From: Colwellia maritima
Lineage (GTDB): Bacteria > Pseudomonadota > Gammaproteobacteria > Enterobacterales > Alteromonadaceae
Direction of reading: 5' to 3'
NCBI RefSeq assembly: GCF_022669015.1
Contig: NZ_JAKKSL010000002.1
Coordinates: 930,001-994,000, forward strand
DNA length: 64,000 nt
Below, piece by piece: positions 29,651 to 40,083 of this stretch. Below the pieces are notes generated by a model, which was given only the letters and a program-made list of their open reading frames with translations, was not told the DNA's origin and ran no database searches. Position 1 is the stretch's first letter. Every line of letters starts with the position of its first letter. The position numbers and the translations under genes are program-made.

Positions 29651-32047
29651 TTAACTATAAGGCCAAACCCAATCATTAACTTCGGGTATGTCTACGCCGT
29701 GTTCATGGGCGTATTGGCAGCACTCAATTTGACGGTCTCTAAATAATTGTTTTGCATGTGCTCCACCACTTTCAAGCTAGGTACACGGTTAATTACATCA
29801 ATGGCAAGACTAAACCTGTCAATTTGGTTTTCAATCGCCAACTCAAGCGGTGTGTTTATATTGCCTTTTTCTTTATAGCCACGCACATGTAAGTTTTTAT
29901 GATTATGGCGTTTATAGGCTAAGCGATGTATTAACCAAGGGTATCCATGAAAGTTAAAAATAATGGGTTTATCTAAAGTAAATAAACTATCAAAATCATT
30001 ATCGGATAAACCATGAGGATGCTCTGTTTCACTTGTTAAACGAAACAAATCCACCACATTAATAAAACGCACTTTTAATTGTGGAAAATGCTCCCTTAGC
30101 AAGGCTGTTGCTGCTAACGCTTCTTTTGTTGGTATATCACCGCATCCTACCATAACAACATCAGGCTCATGACCTTGATCATTACTTGCCCTTGACTCCA
30201 TATTCCCAAACCCTTGGTACAATGCTTAATGGCGCTATCCATATCAAGATATTGTACGTGTGATTGCTTATCACAAACAATCACATTGATATCATTCTCA
30301 CTACGTAAACAGTGATTTGCGGTTGAAAGTAGGCAATTAACATCAGGCGGTAAGTATATTCGGGTAACGTCAGGGTTTTTATTAACGACAAGATCTAGAA
30401 AACCAGGATCTTGATGCGTAAATCCGTTGTGATCTTGACGCCAAACGGTTGAGGTAATTAATAAATTAATGGATGAAATGGGTGCGCGCCAAGACAATTT
30501 TTCGCTGATAGCTAACCATTTTGCATGTTGGTTAAACATAGAATCAATGACATGCACAAAAGCTTCATAGGTAGCAAAAAAACCATGTCGTCCAGTTAGT
30601 ACATAACCTTCAAACCATCCTTCAAGCGTATGCTCAGATAACATTTCTAAAACACGCCCATCCGGACTAAGTTCTCCCCCATTATCATCTTCAGGTAAAT
30701 ATTCAGATAACCATAACTTTTTACTGACTTCATAAATGGCTTCTAATTTATTTGATGATGTTTCGTCTGGCCCAAACACTCGAAAATTATCATGATTCAT
30801 GCGCATAATATCACGCAACATTTCACCTAAAGGTCTAGTGTTCATTGCATTGGTTTGGGCAGGTTTATCTACTCTTGCGGCATAGCTTTGAAAATCGGGC
30901 ATCCGTAAATTTCGTTTTATTAAACCACCATTTGCGTGAGGGTTTGCACTCATTCGGCGTGAGCCTTTGGGTGCTAGTGCCTCTAATTCTGGTATTAACC
31001 GTCCCGTTTTATCAAATAATCTATCGGGCTGATAGCTTTTTAGCCATTGATCTAACATTGTAAATTGTTCTGTATCAGAAACGACCCCTGTTAAAGGCAC
31101 TTGATGCGCACGCCAAAACCCTTCGACTTTATTGCCATTAACTTCTTTTGGCCCTGTCCAACCTTTAGGAGAACGTAAAATAATCATTGGCCAATGCACA
31201 CGTGATGCTTTACCTGAAGTGCGCGCCTCATTTTGATGAGCACGAATGTCCTTAATACAATTTTCCATTACCTCTGCCATGGTTTGATGCATGAGTGTTG
31301 GGTCACTCCCCTCTACAAAGTAGGGTTTCCCACCATATCCAATAAATAATGCTTCAAGCTCTTCGTGCGGAATACGTGACAGTAATGTTGGATTGTTTAT
31401 TTTGTAACCATTCAAATGTAAAATAGGCAATACGGCCCCGTCTCGAATAGGGTTAATAAATTTACTTGAATGCCAAGATGTTGCTAAAGGTCCTGTTTCT
31501 GCCTCACCGTCTCCCACAGCAACAGTTACAATTAAATCGGGGTTGTCGAATGCTGCACCAAACGCATGAGATATACTATAACCAAGCTCACCGCCCTCAT
31601 GAATAGAACCCGGTAGCTCAGGCGTACAATGACTGCCAATTCCCCCAGGAAATGAAAACTGTTTAAATAATCGTTTCATACCGGCAGCGTCTAAACTTAC
31701 ATCTGGGTATATTTCGGAATAGGTTCCTTCTAAATACACAGGAGCTAAAACGCCAGGCGCCCCATGACCTGGCCCTTGACTAGAAAAATAGCATCAAGGT
31801 CATACTTGTTAATAAGCCTATTTATATGAATATACATAAATGACAAGCCGGGGCTTGACCCCCAATGTCCTAAAAGCCGTTTTTTTATATGCTCGGGCGC
31901 TAAAGGTTGTTGTAATAAAGGATTATCTTGAAGGTATATCATGCCTGCGGCAATATAATTACAAGCCTGCCAATAGGCATTAATTGAATGCAATTCATTG
32001 TCTGAAAGTAGATTAGTGTTTTGCTTAGTTTTATTCGAGATTTCCAT
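29651..32047 (-). pseudogene. xfp: Xylulose-5-P/fructose-6-P phosphoketolase, three frameshifts
   Basis: About 799 residues when joined, normal for phosphoketolase, a thiamine-diphosphate enzyme that splits xylulose-5-P to acetyl-P and glyceraldehyde-3-P. Seen in order: [46 protein letters not shown] (cofactor site), [36 protein letters not shown], and the tail [18 protein letters not shown]. Frame breaks lie near 31770-31776, 30188-30195 and 29752-29758, each restored by one added base. ATG 32047 starts MEISNKTKQ. Three hits in one gene could mean real decay, but the sequence motifs are all kept and the rest of the window shows similar errors. Confidence 0.85.
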
Positions 32048-32181
32048 TTGAATACCACACATATAATTTAATAGTTAAATCATTCTTACCACTCAAATGC
32101 TCTGATAAATAATGAGTATTTGAATGTTCCCTTTTGAACAAAGATTTTTGGGTCTGTTCAAATTACATTGTCAATAAACCA

Positions 32182-33541
32182 CTACACGATGTTGTCAATA
32201 TTTTCTTTATCCTCTTGTTTTTCATTAATATTATTCGTCATATATTGCACTACAGTACAAGTAACTACATCACCAAGCACATTAACGGAAGTACGGCACA
32301 TATCTAATATTCGATCAACCCCAAGAATAAGCGCAATACCTGCACTAGGAATACCAACGCCTTCTAGTACCATACTAAGAATAATAATGCCGGCACCAGG
32401 TGTGGCAGGAGAACCTATTGACGCAGCAACCGACATTGTGACAATAAAAACATAGCTGCTTATACTCAAATCAACATTAAAAACCTGTGCGAGAAACACT
32501 GTGGCTACACCTTGATATAGTGCAGTTCCTGTCATATTTATTGTGGCACCCAAGGGGACTAAAAATCGTGATATCTCTGGTTTTATCTTAAGTTTATCTT
32601 CAACCACTTTTAATGTCAGTGGCATTACAGCCGCTGAGCTGCCGGTAGAGAAAGCTAACAGTAATAATTCTCTAACATTAACAAATACGGCTTTAAATCG
32701 TTGTTTCAAGGTTATCGTAGCCACGAAAAAATACAAACATGCCATGATAATGATGCCTAATAATACCGTTGCCATATATATGGCCATACCAGTTAATACA
32801 TTTAAACCAAGGTTGGCAACAAGTCTTGTTATTAAACCAAAAACAGCTAAAGGCGCTAATAACATAGCCCATGAAACGATGCGTAAACTCACCTCTTGTA
32901 ACGCCCCCAACAAATCAAATAAGGGTTTTGATTGCTGAGCAGGAATTGATAATAAAGCGACCCCTAACACAGCAGCAAATAAAATAACTTGCAACATTTC
33001 ACCCGAAGCCATCGAGGCTAAAGGATTTTTAGGTATTAATGCTGATACTTTATTTGGAAATTCAGCTGCATCAGGAAAACCTTTAGCAACCGCTTTAATG
33101 GTGGGGGTAGCATTGGGGTCAATTAAAGAGGTAGCATCAACAAAATGACCCGGTTGAATATTAAGTGCTAAGAAAATACCAATAGCAGCGGCCAATGCTG
33201 TTGAGATAATGATAAAAATCAAAGCGATCATGCCATTTTTTTTCATCGCTTCAGGATTATTATTCGCCGCTAGCCCCATCACTATTGAGGCAATAACTAA
33301 TGGCACAACAATCATTTGAATAATAGCTAAAAACACCTGTCCGGGTAGTGCGAGCCAAGCCGTTATAATTTTAACTGTTCCAAAGAGAAACCAAACCTAA
33401 ATCTGGTCCTAATAACACCCCAAGAATGATACCTAATCCTAAAGCGATAATAACTTTCAGCCAGAGCTTTCCGCTTACCAATTTGTCAAATTGATCCGCC
33501 AAATTTTTCAGTGGATTGAAAAAAAATTGTGATTTTTTCAT
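32182..33541 (-). CDS. Dicarboxylate/amino acid:cation symporter (DAACS family, frameshifted)
   Basis: About 453 residues of a GltP/DctA-type symporter. The serine-rich hairpin reads LLLAFSTGSSAAVMPLTLKV, the NMTGTALYQGV motif of helix 7 and the second hairpin VAASIGSPATPGAGIIILSMVLEGVGIP are present. The N-terminal part starts at ATG 33541 (AAGGA upstream) with MKKSQFFFNPLKN and breaks near 33380-33390; the main frame then reads GTVKIITAWLALPGQVF. One base is missing. It takes up glutamate, aspartate or C4-dicarboxylates with Na+ or H+; the substrate is not resolved. Confidence 0.88.
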
Positions 33542-33805
33542 GCTAATTCCTTCTCTTCATTTCCACTTTACTCATTATATTGTAAAGATTGAAATTCAAT
33601 TTAGACTTATTTGACAATACGCCATAAATACACGTAAATCATCTTTTATCTTTACGATATTTTCATTTGTTTTTCTTAGGATTTTAGATGTTATTTCAGT
33701 CTATATATTATGAACCTCAGCGTACTTACACGAATTAAGGCAAATCAATATACCAACATAGAAAACATTCAGACTACTAAGAACAGATGACACTAAGCAG
33801 GTATA

Positions 33806-33963
33806 ATACAAATCTTAACAATTATGTGATCATTTCTACTTGCTAAAATCACCAACTACATCGTTATTTAATAATTATAACAACTACTTATTGAAATAAA
33901 TGCCTTGTATTTGGCAATTTTTTCTCCGTGTACAATAGATCACTTAATTAATGAAACGGGTAT
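33806..33963 (+). repeat. MITE-like element, copy C
   Basis: A 158-base forward copy between the symporter start and dnrP. The left end is more worn (ATACAAATCTTAACAATTA) than the right end (other strand ATACCCGTTTCATTAATTAA). The core TGCCTTGTATTTGGCA plus T-run is intact. The stretch 33542-33805 before it is AT-rich, holds the symporter promoter region and shows no gene. Confidence 0.85.
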
Positions 33964-33971
33964 AATTGTCA

Positions 33972-34166
33972 TTATCTTGGTAAATAAAAGATCATTACCA
34001 CGCAAAAAATAACAATTGCCCAAAAAACTTTAACAAAAAATTTAATTTTACTGCCTTTACTATGCGGGTGTTTTTCAGGTAGAGCCATACCACAGTGTTG
34101 GCAATGGCTAGCACTTTCGTCATTATTACCTTGACAATAAAGGCACTTTTTATCTTTTTTATTCAT
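33972..34166 (-). CDS. dnrP: DnrP-like zinc-ribbon membrane protein
   Basis: A 64-residue protein with a zinc ribbon, CLYCQGN...HCQHCGMALP (two Cys-x2-Cys pairs, residues 8-26), a HPHSKGS linker and one C-terminal membrane helix ending FYLPR. This plan matches DnrP, a small protein coded near nitric-oxide-reductase genes in pseudomonads. It follows norD by 11 bases. Its exact role is not known. Confidence 0.75.
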   Translation of the reverse strand: MNKKDKKCLYCQGNNDESASHCQHCGMALPEKHPHSKGSKIKFFVKVFWAIVIFCVVMIFYLPR

Positions 34167-34177
34167 ACCTGAGTTCC

Positions 34178-36025
34178 TTATTGCGAAGTCAATTGATGAT
34201 ATAGTTGCGGCAAACGCAAAGGTAATTGTTCTGGTCTTAAAATTACGGTAAAACCATCCGAGCCAAAAAGATAAGGTAAATAGGTCTGCGCATCAGTGTC
34301 AATGGTGATACAAAAAGGTTTTATACCCAAACGCTTCGCTTCAGTAATAGCATTATGCGTATCTTCGATACCAAAACGTCCTTCATAGTGGTCAATATCA
34401 TTGGGTTTACCATCAGTCAAAATAAGTAATAATTTTTCAGTACTTTTTTGTTCATTAATAACCTGTGTTGCCTGACGTATTGCAGCGCCCATACGAGTAT
34501 AAAAACCAGGTTTTATCGCTTGAATGCGTCCTCTTACATGGTCTGTGTAATTTTCATTAAAATTCTTCAACATAGTAAAACGAACATTATGTCTTTTTAC
34601 CGACGAAAAACCATACATAGCGAAATTGTCACCAACTGACTGCAATGCTTCACCAAATAATAAGAGGCTGTCTTGCACCACATCAATAACACGGTTGTCG
34701 TTATCTAAATGTGCGTCGGTCGACATTGATAAATCTGCTAATAAAAGGCACGATAAGTCTCGGTTATTACCGCGAAAGGATCTAAATAAGCCTTTTTCTG
34801 CGCTTGGGGTTATTTTACTTTCTACATGAAAATCTAACCAAGCACTCAAGTCTATCTCTTCGCCTTGTGGTTGTGCTTTTAACCAGTATCTTACGCTACG
34901 CAATTGTTCAAACTGAGCTTGAATGAGTTTAGATATTTTTTGTAAACGTACAGGTAACTTCTCTGCCTTAGCATCTTTGGGTAGCATTGGCTGTAGTAAA
35001 CAGCGGTCTTCTTCTAAAATTTGTTTTTTATAATGCCACTCAGGTAATTTTATTCCCTCACCTAAGGGGATATCGTCTTCTGAAGCTGATGGTAAATCAA
35101 GATCGATTTTAATTTGTGCACTTTTTTGCTTTTCTTGTTGCTTTGCTAGCGTGATTTTATCAAGATCTTCGACCGTACTTGACATATCATCGTCGTCATC
35201 ACTGTCATCCGAACCACGATCTAATTTGGAAAACTCACTCCAAGAAAATAAACTTTCAAGACGAAAAATCATCATACCATTACGTTCATCTGGAGAATCA
35301 ACACGTTCAGCTTCTTTACGACTTGTTTGTGATTTTTTGACTGATTTTTTTTGTTTCTCTTCCTCTTGCCCCTCTTCTTCAATATCTTGATATTCAGGCG
35401 GTACAGTTTCTTCAGAAGAAGATGAGGGATACAGCCATAAATATACTGCTTTAGGCGCAAAGTTAACCATTGGGAATTCAGTAACAGAGCCCGGTGTTAA
35501 AATGGAATTTACAATTGCTTGTTCCATTGCTTGCTCAGTGTGAGGCAAGGTATCAATGGGTTGCCGACTTGCTACAAACGCTTGTGCTAGTCGAGTATAA
35601 CGATTACGAAGTGCAGGAAACTTTTCTAGTATATTAACGACTAATGTTTGGTTATCGGTAGCCCAATGAGAGAAGCGACCATTGTGATTTGAGGCCAAAA
35701 CAGCTAACCAAATATATAAATCATAATTTAATGATTTATCATTAAATATGGCAAGTGACTCAGGTAAACGTAAACTTTCTTCGTCTTGCCACGCTAAACT
35801 CACCAATTGGGTATCACCTGAAATTTTTTGTAAAAAGCTTTTTCGACTAAGATATTCACGCCCTGAAGCCGCTTCTACCCGCTTTACTGAATCTCCGCCT
35901 AAGGCACGAAAGACCATACCAACTGATTTACTTACTTCATCAAAAGCAACTCTTGCTTCTTCAAATTCAGGATTTGCCTTGCGGGTAATATACTTGTGCC
36001 ATAGTCCGCCAACCCACTCTTCCAT
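34178..36025 (-). CDS. norD: Nitric oxide reductase activation protein NorD
   Basis: A 615-residue protein with a C-terminal von Willebrand A domain (about 420-610). The MIDAS motif is ADLSMSTDA (D-x-S-x-S), followed by TDGKPNDIDHYEGRFGIEDT. The N-terminal part starts MEEWVGGLWHKYIT, as in NorD. A long acidic, low-complexity linker (about 215-290) carries EEEGQEEEKQKK and DDSDDDDD. NorD works with the AAA+ protein NorQ to insert iron into NorB. It sits in one operon with norQ, norE and norF. Confidence 0.92.
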   Translation of the reverse strand: MEEWVGGLWHKYITRKANPEFEEARVAFDEVSKSVGMVFRALGGDSVKRVEAASGREYLSRKSFLQKISGDTQLVSLAWQDEESLRLPESLAIFNDKSLNYDLYIWLAVLASNHNGRFSHWATDNQTLVVNILEKFPALRNRYTRLAQAFVASRQPIDTLPHTEQAMEQAIVNSILTPGSVTEFPMVNFAPKAVYLWLYPSSSSEETVPPEYQDIEEEGQEEEKQKKSVKKSQTSRKEAERVDSPDERNGMMIFRLESLFSWSEFSKLDRGSDDSDDDDDMSSTVEDLDKITLAKQQEKQKSAQIKIDLDLPSASEDDIPLGEGIKLPEWHYKKQILEEDRCLLQPMLPKDAKAEKLPVRLQKISKLIQAQFEQLRSVRYWLKAQPQGEEIDLSAWLDFHVESKITPSAEKGLFRSFRGNNRDLSCLLLADLSMSTDAHLDNDNRVIDVVQDSLLLFGEALQSVGDNFAMYGFSSVKRHNVRFTMLKNFNENYTDHVRGRIQAIKPGFYTRMGAAIRQATQVINEQKSTEKLLLILTDGKPNDIDHYEGRFGIEDTHNAITEAKRLGIKPFCITIDTDAQTYLPYLFGSDGFTVILRPEQLPLRLPQLYHQLTSQ

Positions 36026-36140
36026 AACACTAAAACCGTATAGTCAGTTAATAATGCTAAGATTGTATCAAATGATCTCGCTGTGTGTGTGATTTGGGTC
36101 AAGATTAGTGAAGTGTTATTACGGTATTTTCAAGTATTCA

Positions 36141-36515
36141 TTAAAACAAAGGAAGTTTATGTGCCATAGCTCGCGCTAAGTTAAGCATACCAAGCAGCAC
36201 AAAACAGGCGTGCATGGTAACAAAATAAACAACGGTTATCATGACTGACACATCAAATTGATCGGAAAATAAAATATAAAAGGTCGGAGCAACACCTAGC
36301 ATGACCCCTGCTAGTGCAGACACTTGAATACTTCTAATTAAATGTATCCGATTATAATTTGAAATTTGCTGTGCGTTTTCGCTATTCGATTTACTTTGAA
36401 AAAAATAGTACACAAGAATTAAAAAACTGATAATGGGCACAAGTAACAAATTTGACAAATAAAGCGATTGGTAAATTATCTTGGGCTTGTTATGTTGATT
36501 TGATTTCATATTCAC
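36141..36515 (-). CDS. Unknown small membrane protein in the nor accessory operon
   Basis: A 124-residue protein with three or four membrane helices (about 16-40, 65-83, 90-114) and no family recognised. It reads LLVPIISFLILVYYFFQ, ALAGVMLGVAPTFYIL and VYFVTMHACFVLLGMLNLARAMAH. The ATG at 36515 has AAAGGT about 10 bases upstream. It lies between norF and norD in the same direction, so it is probably made with the NO-reductase assembly proteins. A histidine and methionine in the last helix might bind heme or copper, but this is only a guess. Confidence 0.6.
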   Translation of the reverse strand: MNMKSNQHNKPKIIYQSLYLSNLLLVPIISFLILVYYFFQSKSNSENAQQISNYNRIHLIRSIQVSALAGVMLGVAPTFYILFSDQFDVSVMITVVYFVTMHACFVLLGMLNLARAMAHKLPLF

Positions 36516-36571
36516 TTACCTTTTATAGTTAACCTAGCACGGTTTAAGACGAATGAAGCCGAATAAAGAAC

Positions 36572-36847
36572 TTATACCAAATAAATAATTCCTATAATAA
36601 TAGGGAGTAATATAACATAGCCTAATAATAATCGTCGCCAAAGTTTAGGCGCATATTTAAGCTCCATAAATACATCAATTATCTGTTGTCCTTTTAAAAA
36701 AACAATAAATAAAACAGCGCCAATAAACAAGCTTTTCTGGGTAGTAAATAATTCAAGTACTTCCCCTATGTATACAGAAATAACCGTAAAGAGCAGTAGT
36801 AACAGCCAAGTTATGGTATTTTTTTTATTCGTATTAATTGATGACAT
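36572..36847 (-). CDS. norF: NorF-like, cytochrome oxidase subunit IV-type small membrane protein
   Basis: A 91-residue protein with three membrane helices, resembling prokaryotic cytochrome c oxidase subunit IV and NorF. It begins MSSINTNKKNTITWLLLLLF and ends LLGYVILLPIIIGIIYLV, with LYFF-like FIVFLKGQQIIDVFMELKYAP between helices 2 and 3. ATG 36847 lies 5 bases after the norE stop, so translation may be coupled; the in-frame start at 36889 would overlap norE. NorF is needed for full NO reductase activity in some denitrifiers. Confidence 0.72.
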   Translation of the reverse strand: MSSINTNKKNTITWLLLLLFTVISVYIGEVLELFTTQKSLFIGAVLFIVFLKGQQIIDVFMELKYAPKLWRRLLLGYVILLPIIIGIIYLV

Positions 36848-36852
36848 CAGCG

Positions 36853-37500
36853 TTAAATCACGTAAACAAGAGGAAATAAAATAATCCACAACATATCAAC
36901 CATATGCCAATAACTAGCACCTGATTCAAAGCCTGTGATATTACTCGCGTTATACTCATTTTTTGCCGCTTTTACTGCGACAAAAACTAGGATAACCATC
37001 CCTAAAAGGACATGCATTAAATGAAAAAAAGTAATCATAAAATATAGGGTAAAAAAGGTATTCGTTTCAATCGTAATACCTTGTTCAAATAAAGATAAAT
37101 ATTCCCCTATTTTGACTCCGATATATACACACGCCACTAACTTAGCAATAACTAACAGTTTGGCTGCTTTTACCCCGTCTCCTTGGTGCACTTTTGTTAA
37201 GGCAAGCGCGACAAAATAACTACTTGTAATCAGGGTAAGCGTATTAATGAAACCGGATATTTTATGTAATTGAGCCTTCCCTTGCAGGAATATTTCAGGA
37301 TTTAACTTTTCAGAAACAGCAAAACCGATAAATAAAATAGCAAAAACAGTTAATTCAGCCAAAATGAAAAACCACATGGCTAAATCACCAGGCAGCCTAT
37401 TTTCTAATTTGTGTGGTGAGCTTGTTTCAACCTCAGGAGATAGTGTCTCAGCACTTATGGTATTATTCAAGGTTACTTCCTGTTTATGTTCATCCGACAA
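36853..37500 (-). CDS. norE: NorE, cytochrome c oxidase subunit III-like protein
   Basis: A 215-residue membrane protein of the heme-copper oxidase subunit III family with five helices. It has LPGDLAMWFFILAELTVFAILFIGF near residue 33, YFMITFFHLMHVLLGMVIL near 152, and SYWHMVDMLWIILFPLVYV at the end. These are standard NorE marks. The TTG at 37500 directly follows the norQ stop and there is no nearer ATG, so translational coupling is likely. It assists NO reductase or nitrite reduction complexes in denitrifiers. Confidence 0.85.
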   Translation of the reverse strand: MSDEHKQEVTLNNTISAETLSPEVETSSPHKLENRLPGDLAMWFFILAELTVFAILFIGFAVSEKLNPEIFLQGKAQLHKISGFINTLTLITSSYFVALALTKVHQGDGVKAAKLLVIAKLVACVYIGVKIGEYLSLFEQGITIETNTFFTLYFMITFFHLMHVLLGMVILVFVAVKAAKNEYNASNITGFESGASYWHMVDMLWIILFPLVYVI

Positions 37501-38286
37501 CTATTCATCAAAATAAATTTTAGCAACATCCATTAGCGCTTTAACTGTTTGAGGATCATCTGATAATGGCTCAGCTAAACAACAGCGACACACATCTAAT
37601 ACATTCATGCCTGTACTGATCATACGGGCTGCATAAATCAATAAACGTGTTGACGCCACTTCGTCCAAATCATTTTGTTCTAGTTTTCTTAGCGCACCGG
37701 CTAATTCAACAAGTTTAAACGCTAAATGCGCATCTACGCCAGTTTCTTTAATCAGTATCTGTTGTTCAATTTCCGCCGTTGGGTAGTCAAAACGTAATGC
37801 AACAAAACGTTGACGAGTACTTGGTTTCATCCCTTTGAGCAGGTTTTGATAACCGGGATTATAGGAAACCACTAACATAAAACCTGGGGCGGCTTCAATC
37901 AACTCACCTGTTCTTTCTAACGGTAGTACACGTCGATCATCAGCTAACGGATGCAAAACAACGGTTGTGTCTTTTCGAGCTTCAACCACTTCATCTAAGT
38001 AACAAATCCCCCCTTCTCTTACGGCTCTCGTTAACGGACCATCTTGCCAGTAGGTACCATCAGGACCAATTAAATGACGACCCACAAGATCCGCGGCCGT
38101 TAAATCATCATGACAAGCAACGGTATATAACGGTTTATTTAATTTTGCCGCCATATGAGCGATAAAGCGCGTTTTACCACATCCTGTAGGTCCTTTAATT
38201 AACACCGGTAGCTGATGCTCATAGGCATGATTGAACAAAGTGACTTCGTTGCCTTGTTCTTGATAGAAAAGCGCTTTAGTGGTCAT
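37501..38286 (-). CDS. norQ: NorQ/CbbQ-family AAA+ ATPase
   Basis: A 261-residue MoxR-class AAA+ protein. Walker A GPTGCGKT (residues 32-39), Walker B GICYLDEVVEA (about 93-103), sensor motif SYNPGYQNLLKGMKPSTRQRF. The C-terminal part has the CbbQ/NorQ extension. It is the first gene of the operon norQ-norE-norF-unknown-norD-dnrP and, with NorD, remodels NorBC to insert the non-heme iron. An FNR-type box lies 83 bases upstream. Confidence 0.93.
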   Translation of the reverse strand: MTTKALFYQEQGNEVTLFNHAYEHQLPVLIKGPTGCGKTRFIAHMAAKLNKPLYTVACHDDLTAADLVGRHLIGPDGTYWQDGPLTRAVREGGICYLDEVVEARKDTTVVLHPLADDRRVLPLERTGELIEAAPGFMLVVSYNPGYQNLLKGMKPSTRQRFVALRFDYPTAEIEQQILIKETGVDAHLAFKLVELAGALRKLEQNDLDEVASTRLLIYAARMISTGMNVLDVCRCCLAEPLSDDPQTVKALMDVAKIYFDE

Positions 38287-38368
38287 ATGCGTTAGTTAAC
38301 TCAATAATAATTCTTGTGAGTAAAATACCTTAGCACGAAGGAAAGTACAAATACGATTAACCGCTTAA

Positions 38369-38382
38369 TTGATAAGGATCAT
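38369..38382 (-). promoter_or_regulatory. FNR/NnrR-type box upstream of norQ
   Basis: TTGATAAGGATCAT fits the CRP/FNR-family consensus TTGAT-N4-ATCAA at nine of ten positions. It lies 83-96 bases before the norQ start, in the gap shared with the divergent yciB. A regulator of the FNR, DNR or NnrR type could activate the nor accessory operon under low oxygen or NO. Confidence 0.6.
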
Positions 38383-38492
38383 TGAAAGGGTAAAGTTTAT
38401 TATTTCTAATAGATTTGCGCTTTAACTTTTAATGTACCGAAAGTTTAGTTAAAATCAATATCTCAGCATTTTTCATTTGAAATAGTTTTAAT

Positions 38493-39116
38493 ATGCATGC
38501 AATTTTTGAATACATTCCTTTAGTTATATTTTTTATTGTTAGTAAATTTGTGGATATTTATTGGGCTACTGCCTCATTAATACTGACATCTGCTTTACAA
38601 ATCCTTTATTATTTTTTGAAAAAAGAGAAGGTACCAACACGTAATTGGATATTTTTTGCTCTAATTGTTGTTTTTGGTGGTTTAACTATTTTTTTACATG
38701 ATGACGTTTTCATCAAGTGGAAAGTAACCATCATCAATGAAATTTTTGCCATTGCATTACTTGTTAGCTATTACGGTTTCAACAAAAACATCATTAAACA
38801 GTTTCTTTCCGAATCAATATCATTACCTGACCCTATTTGGACCAAATTAAATCTTGCGTGGGCGTTTTTCTTTGCTTTTTGTGGTGTACTAAATTGGTAC
38901 ATTGCTTTTAATTTTGATTTAGAAACTTGGGTGAATTTCAAAGTATTTGGACTTACAGGTCTGATGTTTGCCTTCTCAATTATTACAATATTATCCTTGA
39001 GTAAATATATGACAGACGACAAAGATGACATTTCTGATGCCATTGAAGATAGTGTTGAAATCACCTCAAATGTAATCAGCAAACCGCAACATAATAAAGA
39101 TAATGACAAAATATAG
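38493..39116 (+). CDS. yciB: YciB (inner membrane spanning protein, formerly IspA/IspZ)
   Basis: A 207-residue inner-membrane protein of the YciB family with five or six helices. It starts [19 protein letters not shown], has the family motif [29 protein letters not shown] near residue 110, and ends in a charged tail of about 35 residues. YciB affects envelope and septum synthesis. It is followed after 8 bases by a YciI protein, the usual partner. Confidence 0.9.
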   Translation: MHAIFEYIPLVIFFIVSKFVDIYWATASLILTSALQILYYFLKKEKVPTRNWIFFALIVVFGGLTIFLHDDVFIKWKVTIINEIFAIALLVSYYGFNKNIIKQFLSESISLPDPIWTKLNLAWAFFFAFCGVLNWYIAFNFDLETWVNFKVFGLTGLMFAFSIITILSLSKYMTDDKDDISDAIEDSVEITSNVISKPQHNKDNDKI

Positions 39117-39124
39117 GAAAACTC

Positions 39125-39427
39125 ATGTTATATGTAATTTACAGTGAAGACGTTGCCAACAGTTTAGAAAAAAGATTATCCGTTAGAGAACATCATTTAG
39201 CCCGTTTAAGTGCCTTGCAAAATGAAGGTCGTTTGTTAGTGGGCGGTCCTTGTCCCGCTATTGATAGCAATGATCCAGGGGAAGCAGGCTTTACTGGCTC
39301 TTTAGTTATTGCCGAGTTTAATGATTTAGTACAAGCACAAGCTTGGGCCGATGAAGATCCCTATATAGCTGCCGGTGTCTATGAAAAAGTCATCGTTAAA
39401 CCTTATAAAAAAGTACTTCCTGCTTAA
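39125..39427 (+). CDS. yciI: YciI family protein
   Basis: A 100-residue ferredoxin-like-fold protein of the YciI family. Motifs: [25 protein letters not shown] with the histidine near residue 23, and [21 protein letters not shown] near the C-terminus with an aspartate in the putative active site. Function is unclear in most bacteria; some relatives are dehalogenase-like. It forms an operon with yciB. Confidence 0.9.
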   Translation: MLYVIYSEDVANSLEKRLSVREHHLARLSALQNEGRLLVGGPCPAIDSNDPGEAGFTGSLVIAEFNDLVQAQAWADEDPYIAAGVYEKVIVKPYKKVLPA

Positions 39428-39581
39428 TATCCTCTTTATTAAGATCTGCGTAAAAACTGTAGAGTTAACTTTTTTTACGCAAGGATATCAACTATGCTGT
39501 AAGTGTCTAGCGAAAATAAAATACTGACAGTGACAGTGACAGTGATACATAAACATAATTCAATATTTCAACAATGTGTGC

Positions 39582-39988
39582 ATGGCCAATAAAATCTTAG
39601 CGTTAAGTGTTTTCATTCTTTCACAATCTTTTTTGTCTGCACCGGCGTTTGCGGAAAAAACCATAGACGAATGTGAAAAAGTGTCATCCACACAAAAAAA
39701 ACTGTCCCGTTGTTTTGATACACTGTCGTCAGGGCTCGATCGAGAATTACAAACGTGGGTTAATAATCATGTTTTTAATCTAGAGGAAAAAGCGTTATTG
39801 ACAGGACGCCATGCCGCATTAAAAATGTTTAAACGATCGCAAAATGATTTCATTACCTTTCGTGACAACGATTGTCGGTGGCAATATCTTGCTATATCAC
39901 CCTGAAGAAAGGAGCTGATTTAGCCTATAAAAAATGCTATATCATAATCACAAAGAACCGTATTAGTGAACTCAGTAAAGTGCCTTAA
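39582..39988 (+). CDS. LprI-like lysozyme-inhibitor domain protein, secreted (frameshifted)
   Basis: A short secreted protein, about 135 residues after repair. A signal peptide (MANKILALSVFILSQSFLSAPAFA) precedes a helical domain with cysteines in DECEKVSS, LSRCFDTL, NDCRWQY and, after the break, KKCYIIITKNRISEL. This pattern fits the DUF1311/LprI lysozyme-inhibitor-like domain. The frame stops at 39905 after AISP; the other frame from about 39900 reads KKGADLAYKKCYI to 39988, so one base is missing. ATG 39582 is preferred to GTG 39576. A (GACAGT)3 tract lies just upstream at 39526-39545. Confidence 0.55.
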
Positions 39989-40083
39989 AACAGTGTTTTA
40001 TTTAATACGTTATATTAACCCTGCTTTATTAAATCCTCTTTACTAAATCATTATAGAAAATAATAAAGAATGACTTCTTTAGT

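Noticed and set aside
29651..32047. Phosphoketolase as three separate small genes
   Set aside because: The pieces join in order into one full-length enzyme with all motifs, and none of the inner pieces has its own ribosome site.
32168..32938. Plus-strand open frames within the symporter gene
   Set aside because: They are antisense shadows of conserved membrane helices, without ribosome sites.
39526..39548. (GACAGT)3 tract as a phase-variation repeat or CRISPR-like unit
   Set aside because: Only three units of six bases lie outside the coding frame; too short for either.
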